Source: Fragilaria radians
Lineage: Eukaryota > Bacillariophyta > Fragilariophyceae > Fragilariales > Fragilariaceae
Direction: 5' to 3'
Assembly (NCBI GenBank): GCA_900642245.1
Contig: CAAAJI010000007.1
Location: 358,362-422,361 of the forward strand
DNA: 64,000 bases
The first letter of the stretch is position 1. Every line of letters starts with the position of its first letter. Shown piece after piece: positions 10,597-21,973 of this stretch. Position numbers and translations under genes: made by a program. A model generated the notes under the pieces. It saw nothing but the letters and a program-made list of their open reading frames with translations. It searched no databases and had not been told where the DNA came from.

Positions 10597-12268
10597 GGTT
10601 TATATGCGAGAGAGTTAAGATTTCAAACAAGACTGTACGGTGCAGTACCGCCATATGCAATTTTCCCGAGTGGTCTCGAGTAGCACTAAAGCTAAATTTC
10701 AAAACAATCCTATACGATCATGTGTTACATGCAACCTGTAGGTGTATAGTTTTCCTCAATTCTTTGTTATACATAACGTACGTTTGCATGATGCTTGTCA
10801 CATAGCAACTTCTTAACTGGCTTCTAACCTACCCGTAACCTCCACTCAAGAATACTAATCATAAGCTCATTGCTATGAACTGCAACGTCATCTACAGGAA
10901 GACTGAATCAGAGGTGAAAATAATATACTCAAACAATAATAAGCTCAGCACTTGATGAAGCTCTAAATTAGAGTAAAACAAACAATCTTGTTCAGGTTTT
11001 CCCTCGAAAGCACTCTTTGTCGCAACACTCCAATGCTGTGATAGGCAAAACTTGCATACACAACCCTCCGTTAGGGAATTAGATATGAAGCCTTCTCTAG
11101 TCTAAAGGAGTATTACATATACCTAAAAGATAGAAGTGATGCACGATAACTCTTGTTAACAGTCACACAAGTCATCATCAATACGATTTATTAGATGTAT
11201 AGGTAATGTACGTTCTCAATTTTTCTTGAGTGACATTACATTGTCTCAGAGATGAGATTGTACATCATTCTTCATAGAATCAATCCACATAGTCAGATGA
11301 AACGGTTCTAATGTATTCCGCAGTTTAAAGTAATTATATTTTGTTTTATTGGGAACCTTTACACTGATTTACTGTTGTCGATTGATGAGAAAATCCTGAA
11401 GATTCTTCGTTTAGGTATACTGCAGTACTAGATTCCCGTAGGATGTACAACAGATATTTTCATGTTGCATCAATGATATCCTTCATCCAGAATCATTCAA
11501 GTCCCTAAGATTCAAGCACATCTTGAAAATTCGATCCCACGGACTCTTCATGATTGACGTTCCATTAACAGATCTTTTCTATTAATTCGTTATGAGCCAG
11601 ATCCACTGTGAACTTGGATTTTGGTGGAATTGATGGGGCGGTATGCGGTATGAGTTCAACAAGGCTATCAGCTAAGGCTAATGCGCTGAGGTGAGCTGTG
11701 AGACTAGTAGCTTTTTTCTGACTCTCTCTCTTGCAGAGCAAAATAATGTACTGCATGGACTTAAAATTTGAAGACACATACAAGTATTTTCTATCTTGCC
11801 TGTACTTTGATATGAAGAAAATCTTCCTAAAAATCATTGAAATTTGTTTTGTATCTTGGCAACGCAAAAGTTACCCTGCATTGAATTCTATAGAATTTAG
11901 AGAGGTCGATCCTTCCAAAATAGTCTTAAAATAGAATGAACACTAAACTTTTTAGAAATGCTGTCGTAAGACTTTCTTTATTGCTAATCTCATTCAAGGC
12001 TACATCAATTGAAGAAGAACAATAGCTGAAGGAGACCATACATAAAGAAATGCAATACGATGTACTACTGAATGCTCTGTCATTCGCATTTATCAAGCTG
12101 TAAACGGTTATTCTGAATTTTGTTCAACATCACTTTCTAAAGTTGTCATTAACGGAAATAGATCAACATGGCCTTTACGCTCTACTTTACGAGTTTTCAT
12201 CTCCCCTCAATAGCTATAGATAATTTACCATTTGAGTCAAAGGTCAAGAAATGTCGACTGTAAGTTTT
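10597..12268. other. Spacer between the SET-domain and RFC2 genes
   Basis: About 1.7 kb. The only ORF of note is 11565-11867 on the minus strand (100 codons). Its last 45 codons look mildly coding-like, but no domain or splice partner was found, so no gene is called. Confidence 0.35.
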
Positions 12269-13322
12269 TTATAGTTTTAGCTTGGAGGCGATGATACACA
12301 ATCTGCCAAGCAGCCCTAACAGCTGCAACAAGCTGTCCACACCGTCCGCGATTCGCATGTGAGCAAATCCAATTTCTCTGATAAACTCCAGCAAAAGACC
12401 TTCTTCAAGGCCTTGGTGAGCCTTCGTTACCCGGAATATTGTACCGATGATGTCGGATGCCGCATAACCAGATTGCCAGAGGAATTGAAGATGTTCCTTT
12501 GCCGTCTTTAGGTCTGACTGCTTGCATGCACTTATCAACTCGTGAACGATGGTAGGATGAGGTTGGTCGCAAACTTTCCATACATTCTCTGCTGAAACAT
12601 GCCCAAATCCGCTCACAGTTGCTTGTAAGTTATTTAGTGCGTGACGCAAATCTCCTTCCGCAGTAAACAAAAGTGCCTCTAAGCCTTGTAGATCGTAACT
12701 TACGTTCTCCTCCTTACATACGTGTCTCAAACGTGTCAACACCTGCTCATCGGACAATTTCGAATACCTTAATATGGCTGCACGCGATTGAATTGGCTCA
12801 ATAATCTGAGTCGATCGATTACATGCTAGTGCAAATCGAGTCGTATTCGAATAAATTTCCATGGTACGTCTCATGGCCTGCTGAGCTGCGGATGTCATAG
12901 AATCGGCCTCGTCAAGAATGACAATTTTGTGACGATTTGCAGGAAGTGTGCGTTTCGATTGGCAAAAGGCCTTAATTTTGTTTCTAATAACATCAATACC
13001 ACGTGCGTCGGATGCATTCAGCTCAAGAACCGCTGTTTGGTAATGCTCGTCTCCGAGCAGTTGACGAGCAAGGGCATGTACCGACGTCGTCTTGCCGTAG
13101 GATTTTATTTATATTTTTCCAATGATGAGAATGATAGAAAGAAATACCTGGTAGTAAGTTTGGACTCACCTTTCCAGTACCAGGAGGACCGCTCAATATC
13201 AGATTTGGCATGTTTCCGTCTTCAGAAATTGCTTGAAGGCGAGAGATTGTATCTTCATTACCGACAACCTGATCAAGCGTTAGGGGACGATACTTTTCTA
13301 CCCATGGCAATGAATAGGCCAT
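12269..13322 (-). CDS. RFC2: Replication factor C subunit 2 (clamp loader small subunit)
   Basis: Exon 1 is 13170-13322 and exon 2 is 12269-13090; the 79-nt intron sits inside the Walker A motif. The protein has 324 residues (yeast Rfc4 is 323, human RFC2 354). It starts MAYSLPWVEKYRP (RFC box II), then GPPGTGK|T at 45-52, LNASDARGIDVIRNKIK, and the Walker B DEAD box. A sensor region with SRA replaces the usual SRC arginine-finger box, followed by sensor 2 (GDLRHALNNLQA). The C-terminal collar ends EIGFAHMRIADGVDSLLQLLG, strongly RFC2-like. It helps load PCNA on primed DNA in the nucleus. An upstream in-frame ATG at 13415 would add 31 residues, but ATG 13322 places the start next to the conserved LPWVEKYRP. 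Confidence 0.94.
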
Positions 13323-13739
13323 AACTTCTGCTTTCTTCTTAGAATCGAAATGATGGATCAAATACTTTCCAAAATCTTGGAAACACATTACGTGATATTG
13401 GCGCGAAAAAATCATAGCTGAGTAGCAGTACCAGTAAGAGATTTTTCAAAAATTATTGGATGTGGAGCTTACCTGATAATGTAGCAATCAATCATGTAAG
13501 GGAGCAATGACTGTAGACAACATCAATTGAAGTCTTCCAACACAAGATAGTGCATTAACAAGCGTAAGAATCTGATATGAAAATCACTATACAGGATGTC
13601 AAAGTGGTAAAAGCAAATCTAATTTGGTCGCCAGACACTCTAAGTGAATAAATTCTGATTCTTACACGTGGATAGATTGGGGAGGATCAAAGGTATGACA
13701 CAACTTTTAATGAAACACTCTGTATAATGGTACATATTT
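13323..13739. other. Spacer between RFC2 and the OTU-like relic
   Basis: Short AT-rich sequence with no ORF or repeat recognised. It probably contains the RFC2 promoter. Confidence 0.4.
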
Positions 13740-14397
13740 TCAGGCCTTAAGAAGAGTCTCCAATATTAAAAGGAATTCATCTCGGAGTATTTGAAAACTT
13801 AGATGTAGAGTAAATTCCCAATACAGCGTTCTTCCTGACTTTAGTAACCTCATAACTATAGTAACATTTAGTGATTTAGTAACCTCTACGCCAGACCAAG
13901 ATTTTCGTCCCATACTGTTGGGGCTTAAAATAATGAGAATAGTAACATTTAGTAACCATGTAACATTTAGTGAACAAGATTTTTGTTCCATACTGTTGGG
14001 GCTTAAAAAGACATTACTGATAAAAACTACGTTAATGCCATACACCATTGAAACTACGAATGCGTCCAATTTGGATGAGCAAACTTTATCTCTCATATTG
14101 CCATGTACATAAAGATAAAGACTTACCGAATCTCGTTCATCTCTGTAGGCATAGAATACTGTTTGAAAATCGGTCACCAGACTTGAAGCCCTCACGCATT
14201 GAAGTACCCTTTTTTATGCATATACTTACACACAGCTGCAGGATCACCAACATTAAAAATATTTTTGAGCAACATGCCATGAACCCATTAAACATGCAAT
14301 TGCCGTCCCCTATAACATCAATGGGGTCAAAGTATAGCCATTCTCCATTGGCTTCAACTTTTACGCGACGACTTTTGAAAGATGCCCATTGATCCAT
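13740..14397 (-). pseudogene. OTU-like cysteine protease fragment, probably broken
   Basis: The reading starts MDQWASFKSRRVKVEANGEW and reaches VIGDGNCMFNGF, which matches the OTU catalytic loop (Asp, Cys34). After about 45 codons the coding signal moves between frames. One frame stops at 14137, while the 13740-14195 frame carries LDAFVVSMVYGINVVFISN, like the second half of an OTU fold. Possible splice signals exist (GTAAGT near 14228 and 14132), but none restores a full domain. A 34-bp tandem repeat lies within the coding region and duplicates LSPNSM twice. OTU proteins remove ubiquitin and also occur inside Mutator-like elements of protists. A gene decayed after transposition is the likeliest reading; a working multi-exon gene is not excluded. 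Confidence 0.45.
13861..14008. repeat. Imperfect direct repeats inside the OTU-like relic
   Basis: A 34-bp block ending TACTGTTGGGGCTTAAAA occurs at 13897-13930 and again at 13975-14008, 78 bp apart, with about two to three mismatches. Around it the short word GTAACATTTAGT recurs at about 13861, 13941 and 13960. This is too long and similar for chance and indicates tandem duplication. Confidence 0.75.
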
Positions 14398-14705
14398 TGT
14401 AATGTGTCGAAGAGGCGGGAAATGGCTGGGTTATGTTGGATGTATATATATTTGTATACGGTATACAATTCATTTGTTTAATTGTTTACTGTTGCCTATT
14501 GTATAGTATACAAAGGTTTATATAAATCAGTTTAGCAACAATTTCAACCTATGTATATAAAGTACCGAATAAGGTTACTATAGTCAGGAAGAACTCTGTA
14601 CTGGCAAGCGACATATTGGTGAAAAGGTAGCACAGACCTTTTCCTATTAGGGGTTCGGTTAACTTGGAAACTGGTTCGGTATTTTGTTGATTCACATTTC
14701 ACCAA
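14398..14705. promoter_or_regulatory. Divergent OTU/CMTR1 promoter with two GTATAC-type dyads
   Basis: This 308-bp spacer between divergent starts contains two odd-centred palindromes: TTGTATACGGTATACAA at 14452-14468 (8-bp arms around a central G) and TTGTATAGTATACAA at 14499-14513 (7-bp arms around G). Their arms are nearly the same and the centres are 46 bp apart, about four and a half helical turns. They resemble paired operator sites for a dimeric factor. The factor and function are unknown. Confidence 0.5.
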
Positions 14706-16013
14706 ATGAAAAATGTCGCATCGCCAATACAAGCTCCTGCCTCAAAGCGAGCAAAGACCGAGCTTTCAGAAGATGTGATTGTTCCAACTTATCTCATAGG
14801 TCACGGTCAAATTGGTGACTGTTATGATGAAGCAATGATGAACGATGAAATCTGTGTCTATCATGATTGGCTTATTGATCAAAAATGGTTTAGCCAGACG
14901 ACGTTCAAAGATCCCTCAATCACGAAAGGGAAGATAAATGCGTTGCATCAGCAGTTGGTACAGATCAAGAGGAATCTCATGCCGACTGCTGTTCATGCAT
15001 CTAAAGCATCCAAAGGTTTGTTGACGTCTTATCAAATTTTTTCAAAAGCGAGAAGAATATGCAATCCTTTTGAAATTTTGGGGGAAGGTAGGGCAGGCGG
15101 ACTCAACAATATCTTTATCAATCGATCAGCGATAAAACTTGCAAATATTAACTCAAATTTGGGGTTCGTTTTGACTAGTGCAGCAGAAAGAGGGAAATTT
15201 TATTTTGTGGATCTTTGCGCAGCCCCAGGTGGATTTAGTGAATATTTATTTCATTATGTTGGCCGATGTTTTACGAATGACACAGAAATTAGAGGATTTG
15301 GAATGTCATTAGCCGGTGGAAACGAGCATTGCCAAGGTATAGAATGGAAGCTACATAATTATCAGTTCAAAAATATGCATTATCACATCTGCAATGGTGC
15401 CGATGGCACGGGGGATATTTATAATTGGGATAATGTATTGGCACTGAAAAATCTAATACAGGATTCTCCTATCGACGCTGTATTTTGCGACGGTGGAATC
15501 GATGCACAACGTGATCACGAGGACCAAGAGCAGGTGGCACAAAAGTTAGTTGTTTGTCAAGTGGCAGCGGGATTATCAATCTTGAGCTGTGATGGTAGTT
15601 TGCTCGTTAAGCTTTTTGGTTTCCAAACTAAGATCACTCAAACAATGATCAAAGAACTTGCCTTCCTTTTCAAAGACTTTATTGTTACCAAGCCCATAAG
15701 CTCCAGACCGGCATCAGCAGAGCGATATTTGGTGCTCTATGGGTTTAACGGTTTGCCAACGAGTTTTGATGGTCGTAAGTGGCGAGATTCCATGTTCCTT
15801 GGATTGCCAACAGTACGAAATAACAGCGATGTAGATTCTCGTGTACTGTCGTATCTGGAATTGACAGACCACGCACTTATCCAGCTAAACTTAAAGGCAT
15901 GCTTCGCCATTCTTTCTATGATGCAGCAACATCAAACGCTTATTTCTAAAAGCCCTAACAGAAATGAGCATCATGTTGTTGTCGCGGAGTATAAAAAGGC
16001 CTGGCGGCTATAA
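14706..16013 (+). CDS. FtsJ-type cap 2'-O-ribose methyltransferase, CMTR1-like
   Basis: Single exon, 435 residues. The RrmJ/FtsJ Rossmann domain is clear: NPFEILGEGRAGGLNNIFINRSAIK before the fold, then DLCAAPGGFSEYL (AdoMet motif I, about 169-181), GFGMSLAG, AVFCDGG (catalytic Asp near 260), LLVKLFGFQ (catalytic Lys near 302) and SAERYLVLYG (Glu near 338). Together with Lys144 in SAIKLAN this gives the K-D-K-E tetrad of 2'-O-methyltransferases. CMTR1 methylates the first transcribed nucleotide of capped mRNA. Human CMTR1 adds G-patch, guanylyltransferase-like and WW domains, and these are absent here. A short KRAK stretch near residue 14 could be a nuclear signal. CMTR1 rather than CMTR2 is an inference from the sequence before motif I. 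Confidence 0.85.
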   Translation: MKNVASPIQAPASKRAKTELSEDVIVPTYLIGHGQIGDCYDEAMMNDEICVYHDWLIDQKWFSQTTFKDPSITKGKINALHQQLVQIKRNLMPTAVHASKASKGLLTSYQIFSKARRICNPFEILGEGRAGGLNNIFINRSAIKLANINSNLGFVLTSAAERGKFYFVDLCAAPGGFSEYLFHYVGRCFTNDTEIRGFGMSLAGGNEHCQGIEWKLHNYQFKNMHYHICNGADGTGDIYNWDNVLALKNLIQDSPIDAVFCDGGIDAQRDHEDQEQVAQKLVVCQVAAGLSILSCDGSLLVKLFGFQTKITQTMIKELAFLFKDFIVTKPISSRPASAERYLVLYGFNGLPTSFDGRKWRDSMFLGLPTVRNNSDVDSRVLSYLELTDHALIQLNLKACFAILSMMQQHQTLISKSPNRNEHHVVVAEYKKAWRL

Positions 16014-18781
16014 ATCCTTAGGGTGGGCTAATTACTGAGTTCTTTAGGAAATTCATTTTCTCAAGTCAATTACTTGAATGAAGATAAATGTGTGATCACG
16101 CTTCATAATCATGAAGTTTTTCATTATCAAAGGCTAGGCTTTTTCATCTTGCTTTGATTGTGATAACCCCATTCAACATTGGTATCATACAAGTTAAAAC
16201 TGAAAATGTGCTGTTTTCAATCTCCAGTTTCCATAGCATTCCTATGAATAGTCGTTAAAATGTATAATTGTGAATACAATTACTTCAAAAGTTAAATTTA
16301 ATGCTCTCTTATCGTAATAAAAAATCGCCGTTCAAAAAGTCAACGCTTGTCTTGAAAAGAGCCACACTTATGAGGAAACTAAACATATAAAAGGAAACTA
16401 TCAAAGAACTTTTTTAAAGATCTGACTTCATTGAATTTTCATTGACACAAAACTGATAGCTTTGAATAGAAAACGGAATGACTATTACACCAACTCAGTG
16501 ACTCAAAGTGTACTGCCTAACAACCTATAACGAAGCTAAAAGGTGGAACTAAGACTAATTTTCCGAATGGCAATGCTTCTCATCCTTTCATTATTTGGAA
16601 ATATTATGTTGTCTAATTATAACATCATATCCTTGCTTTCCATCATTCATAGTGCTCCCTACCTAAGTGGCATGATGACATACACATCCCTATCCTTCTC
16701 ATAGCTTGAATGTCTGAATAAATTTTCCATCAGCTGCATGCAATACAAATCCTATCTTATCTCAAAATGCTCCCCAAGTGTATTTTCTTTTAAGGCATTA
16801 TATCAAGAGCATTGAAAAGCTCTCAACGTCATGTTAATGACTAATTTGTAGATCCCTTTTCAACGGAAGTTACGAACAAGGTAGAATCGCTACTTGGAGG
16901 TTTTCCTTTGAAGGATCAGAGGGAGAAAGTGAAAATCTGTGTGATGATCTGAAGAAATGTCCTAATGAAAAATTACTCACTGAAGACTTTTACAATAAGA
17001 AAACAAAGAGAGAGTTTCATGGTTTCCTTAGAATAGGACATATTTTCGTCTGTTTCTACTTCTTAAAGTCCTTGAGTAAAATACTTGTAAGTGACCTTTG
17101 AAATGAAATAAAAAGAAAAGAGAAAGAAATTTTTGTGCCCGATACTTCGCAAATAAATTAACAGAAATGTAAATATTTTCAACTTTGTGTATTTACACTC
17201 ATCGAAACACTAGTCAGAGAAATAATTGGTGTCAAACAATTTCGAAAGAATGCGAAGAAATGAGCGCAAATGGAATTGGAAAAAATACAAGAATCAGATA
17301 TCCTATCGGTCGTGAGATAACTTGCAAAATGCATGTGGAGAAAGAAAAAGAAACTACTCTTTGCTATGCAGCCTCAGTAGCAATTACATTAGTGAAAATA
17401 CAATTGAGTGTGAAAAGGTTGTCTAACATCAATAAACCTGTTCATCCTTTAAATCTCACCAAAAGTTTTATTCCTATGTGGTGATTTATTCTAGCTGAAA
17501 ATGTTAACCTCTTAGTAGTCTTCAATTGTTACTTTTTAAGGGCGAAGACAACATAAATAGGGGTTCTAAGTGCATCAATATGGACGGGAGTGAATGCAAT
17601 TTTATTTACGGCATTTAACGCTGTATGACATGGTAATCAATCAAAAACATAAATACGTGACACTCTTGCCAGTTGTCAAAACAGTACAGTAAGCACCATC
17701 TTCATATTCTGGATACTGACCATTTAATTAGTCATGAAAAAAATCAGAAAGACCCACCTGTCAAGTTGCTGTATGTGTGAGTAGAATACAATTGTTAAAG
17801 CAAAGTAATCAGCCAGTACGGAATGCTGATAAATGCATTTTATAATTAACTTGAGTTAGAATTACCAACCATAGTGAGTCGTCTAGGTGTGGTTCAATTC
17901 CATCACACAGTAGTGTTTTAGCATACAATATTGTTGTTCACGCATTTTCATTTTCACGCCTTTCACTCCAACATGCTGATCATAGAATAATAGCAGTCAC
18001 TCACACACATCTCCTTTGCAATAATACCTCATAGCCCTCAAGTGCTGTAAGATTGAGCTCTTTACTGATGTCTTTTGACTTGAGGGTCATATCCTGAGGT
18101 CACCTGAGCTGAAAAATTTGCGTCGATGTGCATTAGGTGACAAATCATAATTGATGCTACAAGTCTTGTTCAGTCATACTTTTTTCTAGTTTGACAAAGG
18201 GTAATAACACAAAACCAAGAAGTTGAACCATATAAGTTGAGAGGAATGAGAAATTACCATCCTTTTTGATTTTATCTTTTTCTCATTTCTTTTTAGAGTT
18301 GAGTGTAACATCATAATTTGTCATAAGGTATTGGTAGCATTATTTCACTTGGAAGGTATCACACATACTTTCCATTGATGAGCAATTGTTAATTGCCACT
18401 AAATTTACCTGATGAAAATTACTTGTTATCTTCCAAATTCGTAAAGTGTCATCTGGACACTTAAGCCAAAAATGTGAAACTTCGCTTTCACATATCCAAA
18501 GGATCTTTTTTCAATTCTCGTTTGTTGAATGAACACAAAATCATGCCTCCTGTCACACTGTATTTCAAATTTTGGAGACACCAACATATTTTTGTTCCTT
18601 GAGAAATGCTGGTTAGGAAATACTGCACGTACATGTGGATATCACTAAGCTGCTTCTTTTGTCTGGCTTATCAAGTGTCTTCATTGCACTTTTATATCTA
18701 GCAACAAGGGATATCCTGATTTTGGCGGATAATTAGAGAGCAAACTGATATAGGTATAATCTTCGTAAAAATCTTTTCAGT
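16014..18781. other. Spacer between the CMTR1-like and PIG-Q genes
   Basis: About 2.8 kb of AT-rich DNA between convergent genes. One 99-codon ORF (17185-17484, plus) shows no recognisable domain and is not called. No tRNA cloverleaf or repeat array was found. Confidence 0.4.
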
Positions 18782-20320
18782 TTAATCAGAAGGTAGACAT
18801 GGATGAAGGCGATTGATCATCGACCGTTGTAGGGAAACAATTCTCTCCCCTTGAATCAGACTTTTTCCCAGAGAGCAGAGAAGAAGAATATTTTCCTGAA
18901 TAAAGTAAGAGCTGATTATTCTGTTTAAGCGATTAGAAGAACTAGGAATAGTTCGTAGAAACCACACACCCTTGGCATCTAGAGCTTCTAGGTAGATTCC
19001 AATAATCCCTCGACTTTTCCAGTTAAGAAGATCATTGTAAAAGCCATACATTACAAAGAGAATCGTAGGCTGAATGATAAAGTACAATAAGGCGAAAAAT
19101 GCATGATACACGTATACAGTGGATAAGAGAAATAGAACAAATGTAAAGGCAAGAATTCCCACAATCAGCTGCATGGAGTCATACTGCTCGGAATCAGTCC
19201 GTTGTCGAAGGGGATTGTGCTTTTTCCCTCTAAAAAGTTTCCACAATCTATTCAGCATCCAAAGTTGTGACTGGTAGATCTTTGATAATCCAACGTGAAT
19301 GAGCAAAATGTGCCAAGATGAAATATGGATTAAATCCAATAATGCCGCCAATGTTCCATTGCTACCGAGAAATACACTAGACATAGCGAACGCCTTGGAT
19401 ATTAAAATTCTCTTTTCTCTTGTTCCAAAAAAGAAGATGAGGACAAAGTTATGCCAGACATCCAATGCAAAATTAATATGTATTCCGATGATGTGTGTAA
19501 GGGGCGCGTTTACTTTAAAGCCCATTGGATTGCGCTCCAACCAATATAATCCTCTTCTAAGTTCATGATCACTCATATACAAAAGTTCTAATGCTGAAAC
19601 GAACTGGCTTTGAAAGTGCATCATCAAAAAACCCAAAATTACCCGTGCAGCAATATCAATCAAAAGTTGAGATCGATCCACCGATTTTTGTTGATTTTTG
19701 TTGAAGATAGGGAGCAAGGATAACAGCGATGCAAGAGGTTTGTCGTTGGTACATTTAATTTGTCCAAAAAATAAAGAGTATTGACCAATAACCTCTACCA
19801 AAGTCAGGATAGAAGCGGGTGCGCTCATTGTTTTAATACGATTTTTTTCTGAAATAGAACTATCGAACACCTCTTCCAAGTCCAAGGATGTATTCGCTTT
19901 CATTAAGCACTGCAAAATTTTGTCAAAGCCATCGTAAATTCGATCATCAGTCCTCCTTATACAATAGTTGCTTTTGTGATCGAAGTATACCAACATATCA
20001 TTCTCGTCATCAAAGGATTGATCAGAAGCCAACCACCATGGACCTACTTTTGTTGGCCCTATTGTCGGAAGGCATTCAGGCCATACCGTACTGGTTGGAC
20101 GTGAAGTGGGGTCCCAAGTTGCAAGAACTCGAATGTCGGAAGGACGTATCTGATCATTACTGGATTCACGGATAATGCGATCAGCCAGGTTTTTATCGTT
20201 ATGATGCAAAATTCTAGATACTACTACAATGTTCGGATCTAACTTCCACCCAATTAGTATACCAGCTGCTGTGGCAAGCGGCTCATTGGGTGAACGTCGT
20301 GGCCAAAAAAGAATTGTCAT
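18782..20320 (-). CDS. PIG-Q/GPI1, subunit of the GPI-GlcNAc transferase
   Basis: Single exon, 512 residues. The C-terminal half holds the Gpi1 domain with several hydrophobic helices. Hallmarks are LYWLERNPMGFKVNAPL (family W-L-x-P-x-G-x-K-x-N box), then LWKLFRGKKHNPLRQRTDS, almost identical to the LWRLFRGKKWNVLRQRVDS of animal PIG-Q, followed by FTFVLFLLSTVYVYHAFF. The protein sits in the ER membrane and stabilises the complex that transfers GlcNAc to phosphatidylinositol, the first step of GPI-anchor synthesis. The N-terminal third (soluble, ending before about residue 165) is poorly conserved, as in other members. Confidence 0.9.
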   Translation of the reverse strand: MTILFWPRRSPNEPLATAAGILIGWKLDPNIVVVSRILHHNDKNLADRIIRESSNDQIRPSDIRVLATWDPTSRPTSTVWPECLPTIGPTKVGPWWLASDQSFDDENDMLVYFDHKSNYCIRRTDDRIYDGFDKILQCLMKANTSLDLEEVFDSSISEKNRIKTMSAPASILTLVEVIGQYSLFFGQIKCTNDKPLASLLSLLPIFNKNQQKSVDRSQLLIDIAARVILGFLMMHFQSQFVSALELLYMSDHELRRGLYWLERNPMGFKVNAPLTHIIGIHINFALDVWHNFVLIFFFGTREKRILISKAFAMSSVFLGSNGTLAALLDLIHISSWHILLIHVGLSKIYQSQLWMLNRLWKLFRGKKHNPLRQRTDSEQYDSMQLIVGILAFTFVLFLLSTVYVYHAFFALLYFIIQPTILFVMYGFYNDLLNWKSRGIIGIYLEALDAKGVWFLRTIPSSSNRLNRIISSYFIQENILLLCSLGKSLIQGERIVSLQRSMINRLHPCLPSD

Positions 20321-21973
20321 TGTTGTGAAAACAAATTTGGCAACGGATGATGAAATAGTGCATCGTCAGCACCAGTACACTAACATTAAAAAAAATTGTG
20401 AGCATTTTTGCATTTGGATTTCATAAGCTCGCAGGACGAATTTACTACTAGACTACTTCCATTTAAAGCAGTGGTGACTGACGTACAACTCTAAGTTGAA
20501 GGTAGGAAAGTATTAAACTTGCTGGAAGTGCAGTTTTAGATTAAGCTTGAGAGAGGAATCTTGAATTCGAGAAGAGAGGTAAGAAAGCATTTGAAAGAGT
20601 ATTAAGGGTGAAATCAAGCAAAGATATTTTATATCTGGATCCGGACCATGTTATCAAGTTCATAGGGCGGGTAGATGCACCCTTACTGAGGGGAACATGT
20701 AGTGGTCTCACATTGATATTTAGACTATAATATTCAGAATAGACCTCTGGGAATTCAAATACCACCTGATTATTGTATTTTAGTTTTGGTAGAAGCTCAC
20801 TCAACATGGCAGTGTTGCTTTCTATTTCACTTTTGAATCTCATAAACTATAACTATAAAAGTAGATGGCATTTACTCACCTTCGAACGTTTAGTGTCTAC
20901 CTTGCAACCAAATTGTTCTAAGAATAATTCCAAAATTAAAATCCCTATGGTACAACTTTACAGATTTGCACGTATCATATGAATTATGAATGGGCTGTGG
21001 ATTTCACACCTGATTTGAGACATCCTCCACCTAGCCCCTCAGCAAAACATCATACAGCTTTCTTCTGCCTATCAGCCAGGGGAATCAATTCTGTGATGGG
21101 TTGACTTTTGCTAAAAGCAACTGGTAACAATGCCCTTAAACTATGTTATATACAAATGTACATACATAGTCATAGATAGTCACAGCAATGTCCAACTTCG
21201 GCATTGCAAACGTCTTGAATCACGCGGTTCATATCGCATTTTAGGATTGAAGTAACTGTACCCCTCAAGGAACCTGCTAAGGAGGCAAAATTAAGTTCTT
21301 TTTTCGCTCGATACTTTGCATGATAGGTATCAAAGCTATACGTAGGATTGGCTTGATAATGAGAAACTGGTGAATAATGTGACTGTATTGCAAAATTTGT
21401 CACTTTATCATTAATAGTTACGTCTCACTGCGCCTATGTATCTTGGTTACTAGATGTTATCCAATAGATTAGGAATTAGAGAGCTTCAACTATTCGTGGA
21501 GAATCCACAAATAATAAAGACACATTGGACATTCCTTGATGGGATCATGATCTACAAGAGGAAGAATGCCAAGTAGATCATGAGTCATGATCTGCATAAC
21601 AACCAAATTTAAACATGACAAGTTTTCTCAAGCATACTGCCTATTTATCCTACGATTTTTTCCATGCTACAGACCCCCCAATGTTTTCGGTTGTCTCAGT
21701 CGAGAATTTCGTGAATTTAATATCCTAGATTGCCACAGGCTTAGTTCACTCACTTATTTATTAGTGAATTGAAGAAAGAAGCGTACATCGTCATTTATCA
21801 ATTAAATCTCTCTTACACAAGATTCTTAAATTAGGAAATTATGCAACACAATAAAATATGTGATGAACTACAAGGGTTAGGAAGGAAGCAAAAAACCATT
21901 ATATTTTCTGAAACTGAGCTTCCATGGGAAGTAATGACAATCGACGATTACTTAAGTGTGGGTTTCCATTAAA
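20321..21973. other. Spacer between the PIG-Q and lysyl-tRNA synthetase genes
   Basis: About 1.65 kb. Minus-strand ORFs at 20541-20843 (100 codons) and 21170-21403 (77 codons) have a mildly coding look. Linking them needs a 33-nt intron, shorter than any other seen here, and no domain was recognised. A 19-bp palindrome AGATCATGA-G-TCATGATCT lies at 21575-21593. Confidence 0.35.

Noticed and set aside
11565..11867. 100-codon minus-strand ORF with an alanine/leucine-rich tail
   Set aside because: No domain, no splice partner, and the first half looks like random AT-rich translation.
17880..17920. tRNA-like GGTTCAATTCC box
   Set aside because: The flanking bases do not form a five-pair T stem and no A box, anticodon arm or acceptor stem could be built.
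20541..21403. A possible two- or three-exon minus-strand gene between PIG-Q and LysRS
   Set aside because: Joining the frames needs a 33-nt intron (20847-20879), far below the other introns here, and no domain appears.
21575..21593. 19-bp palindrome AGATCATGA-G-TCATGATCT
   Set aside because: Perfect arms, but one dyad of this size is expected by chance in 64 kb and it is not near a start codon.
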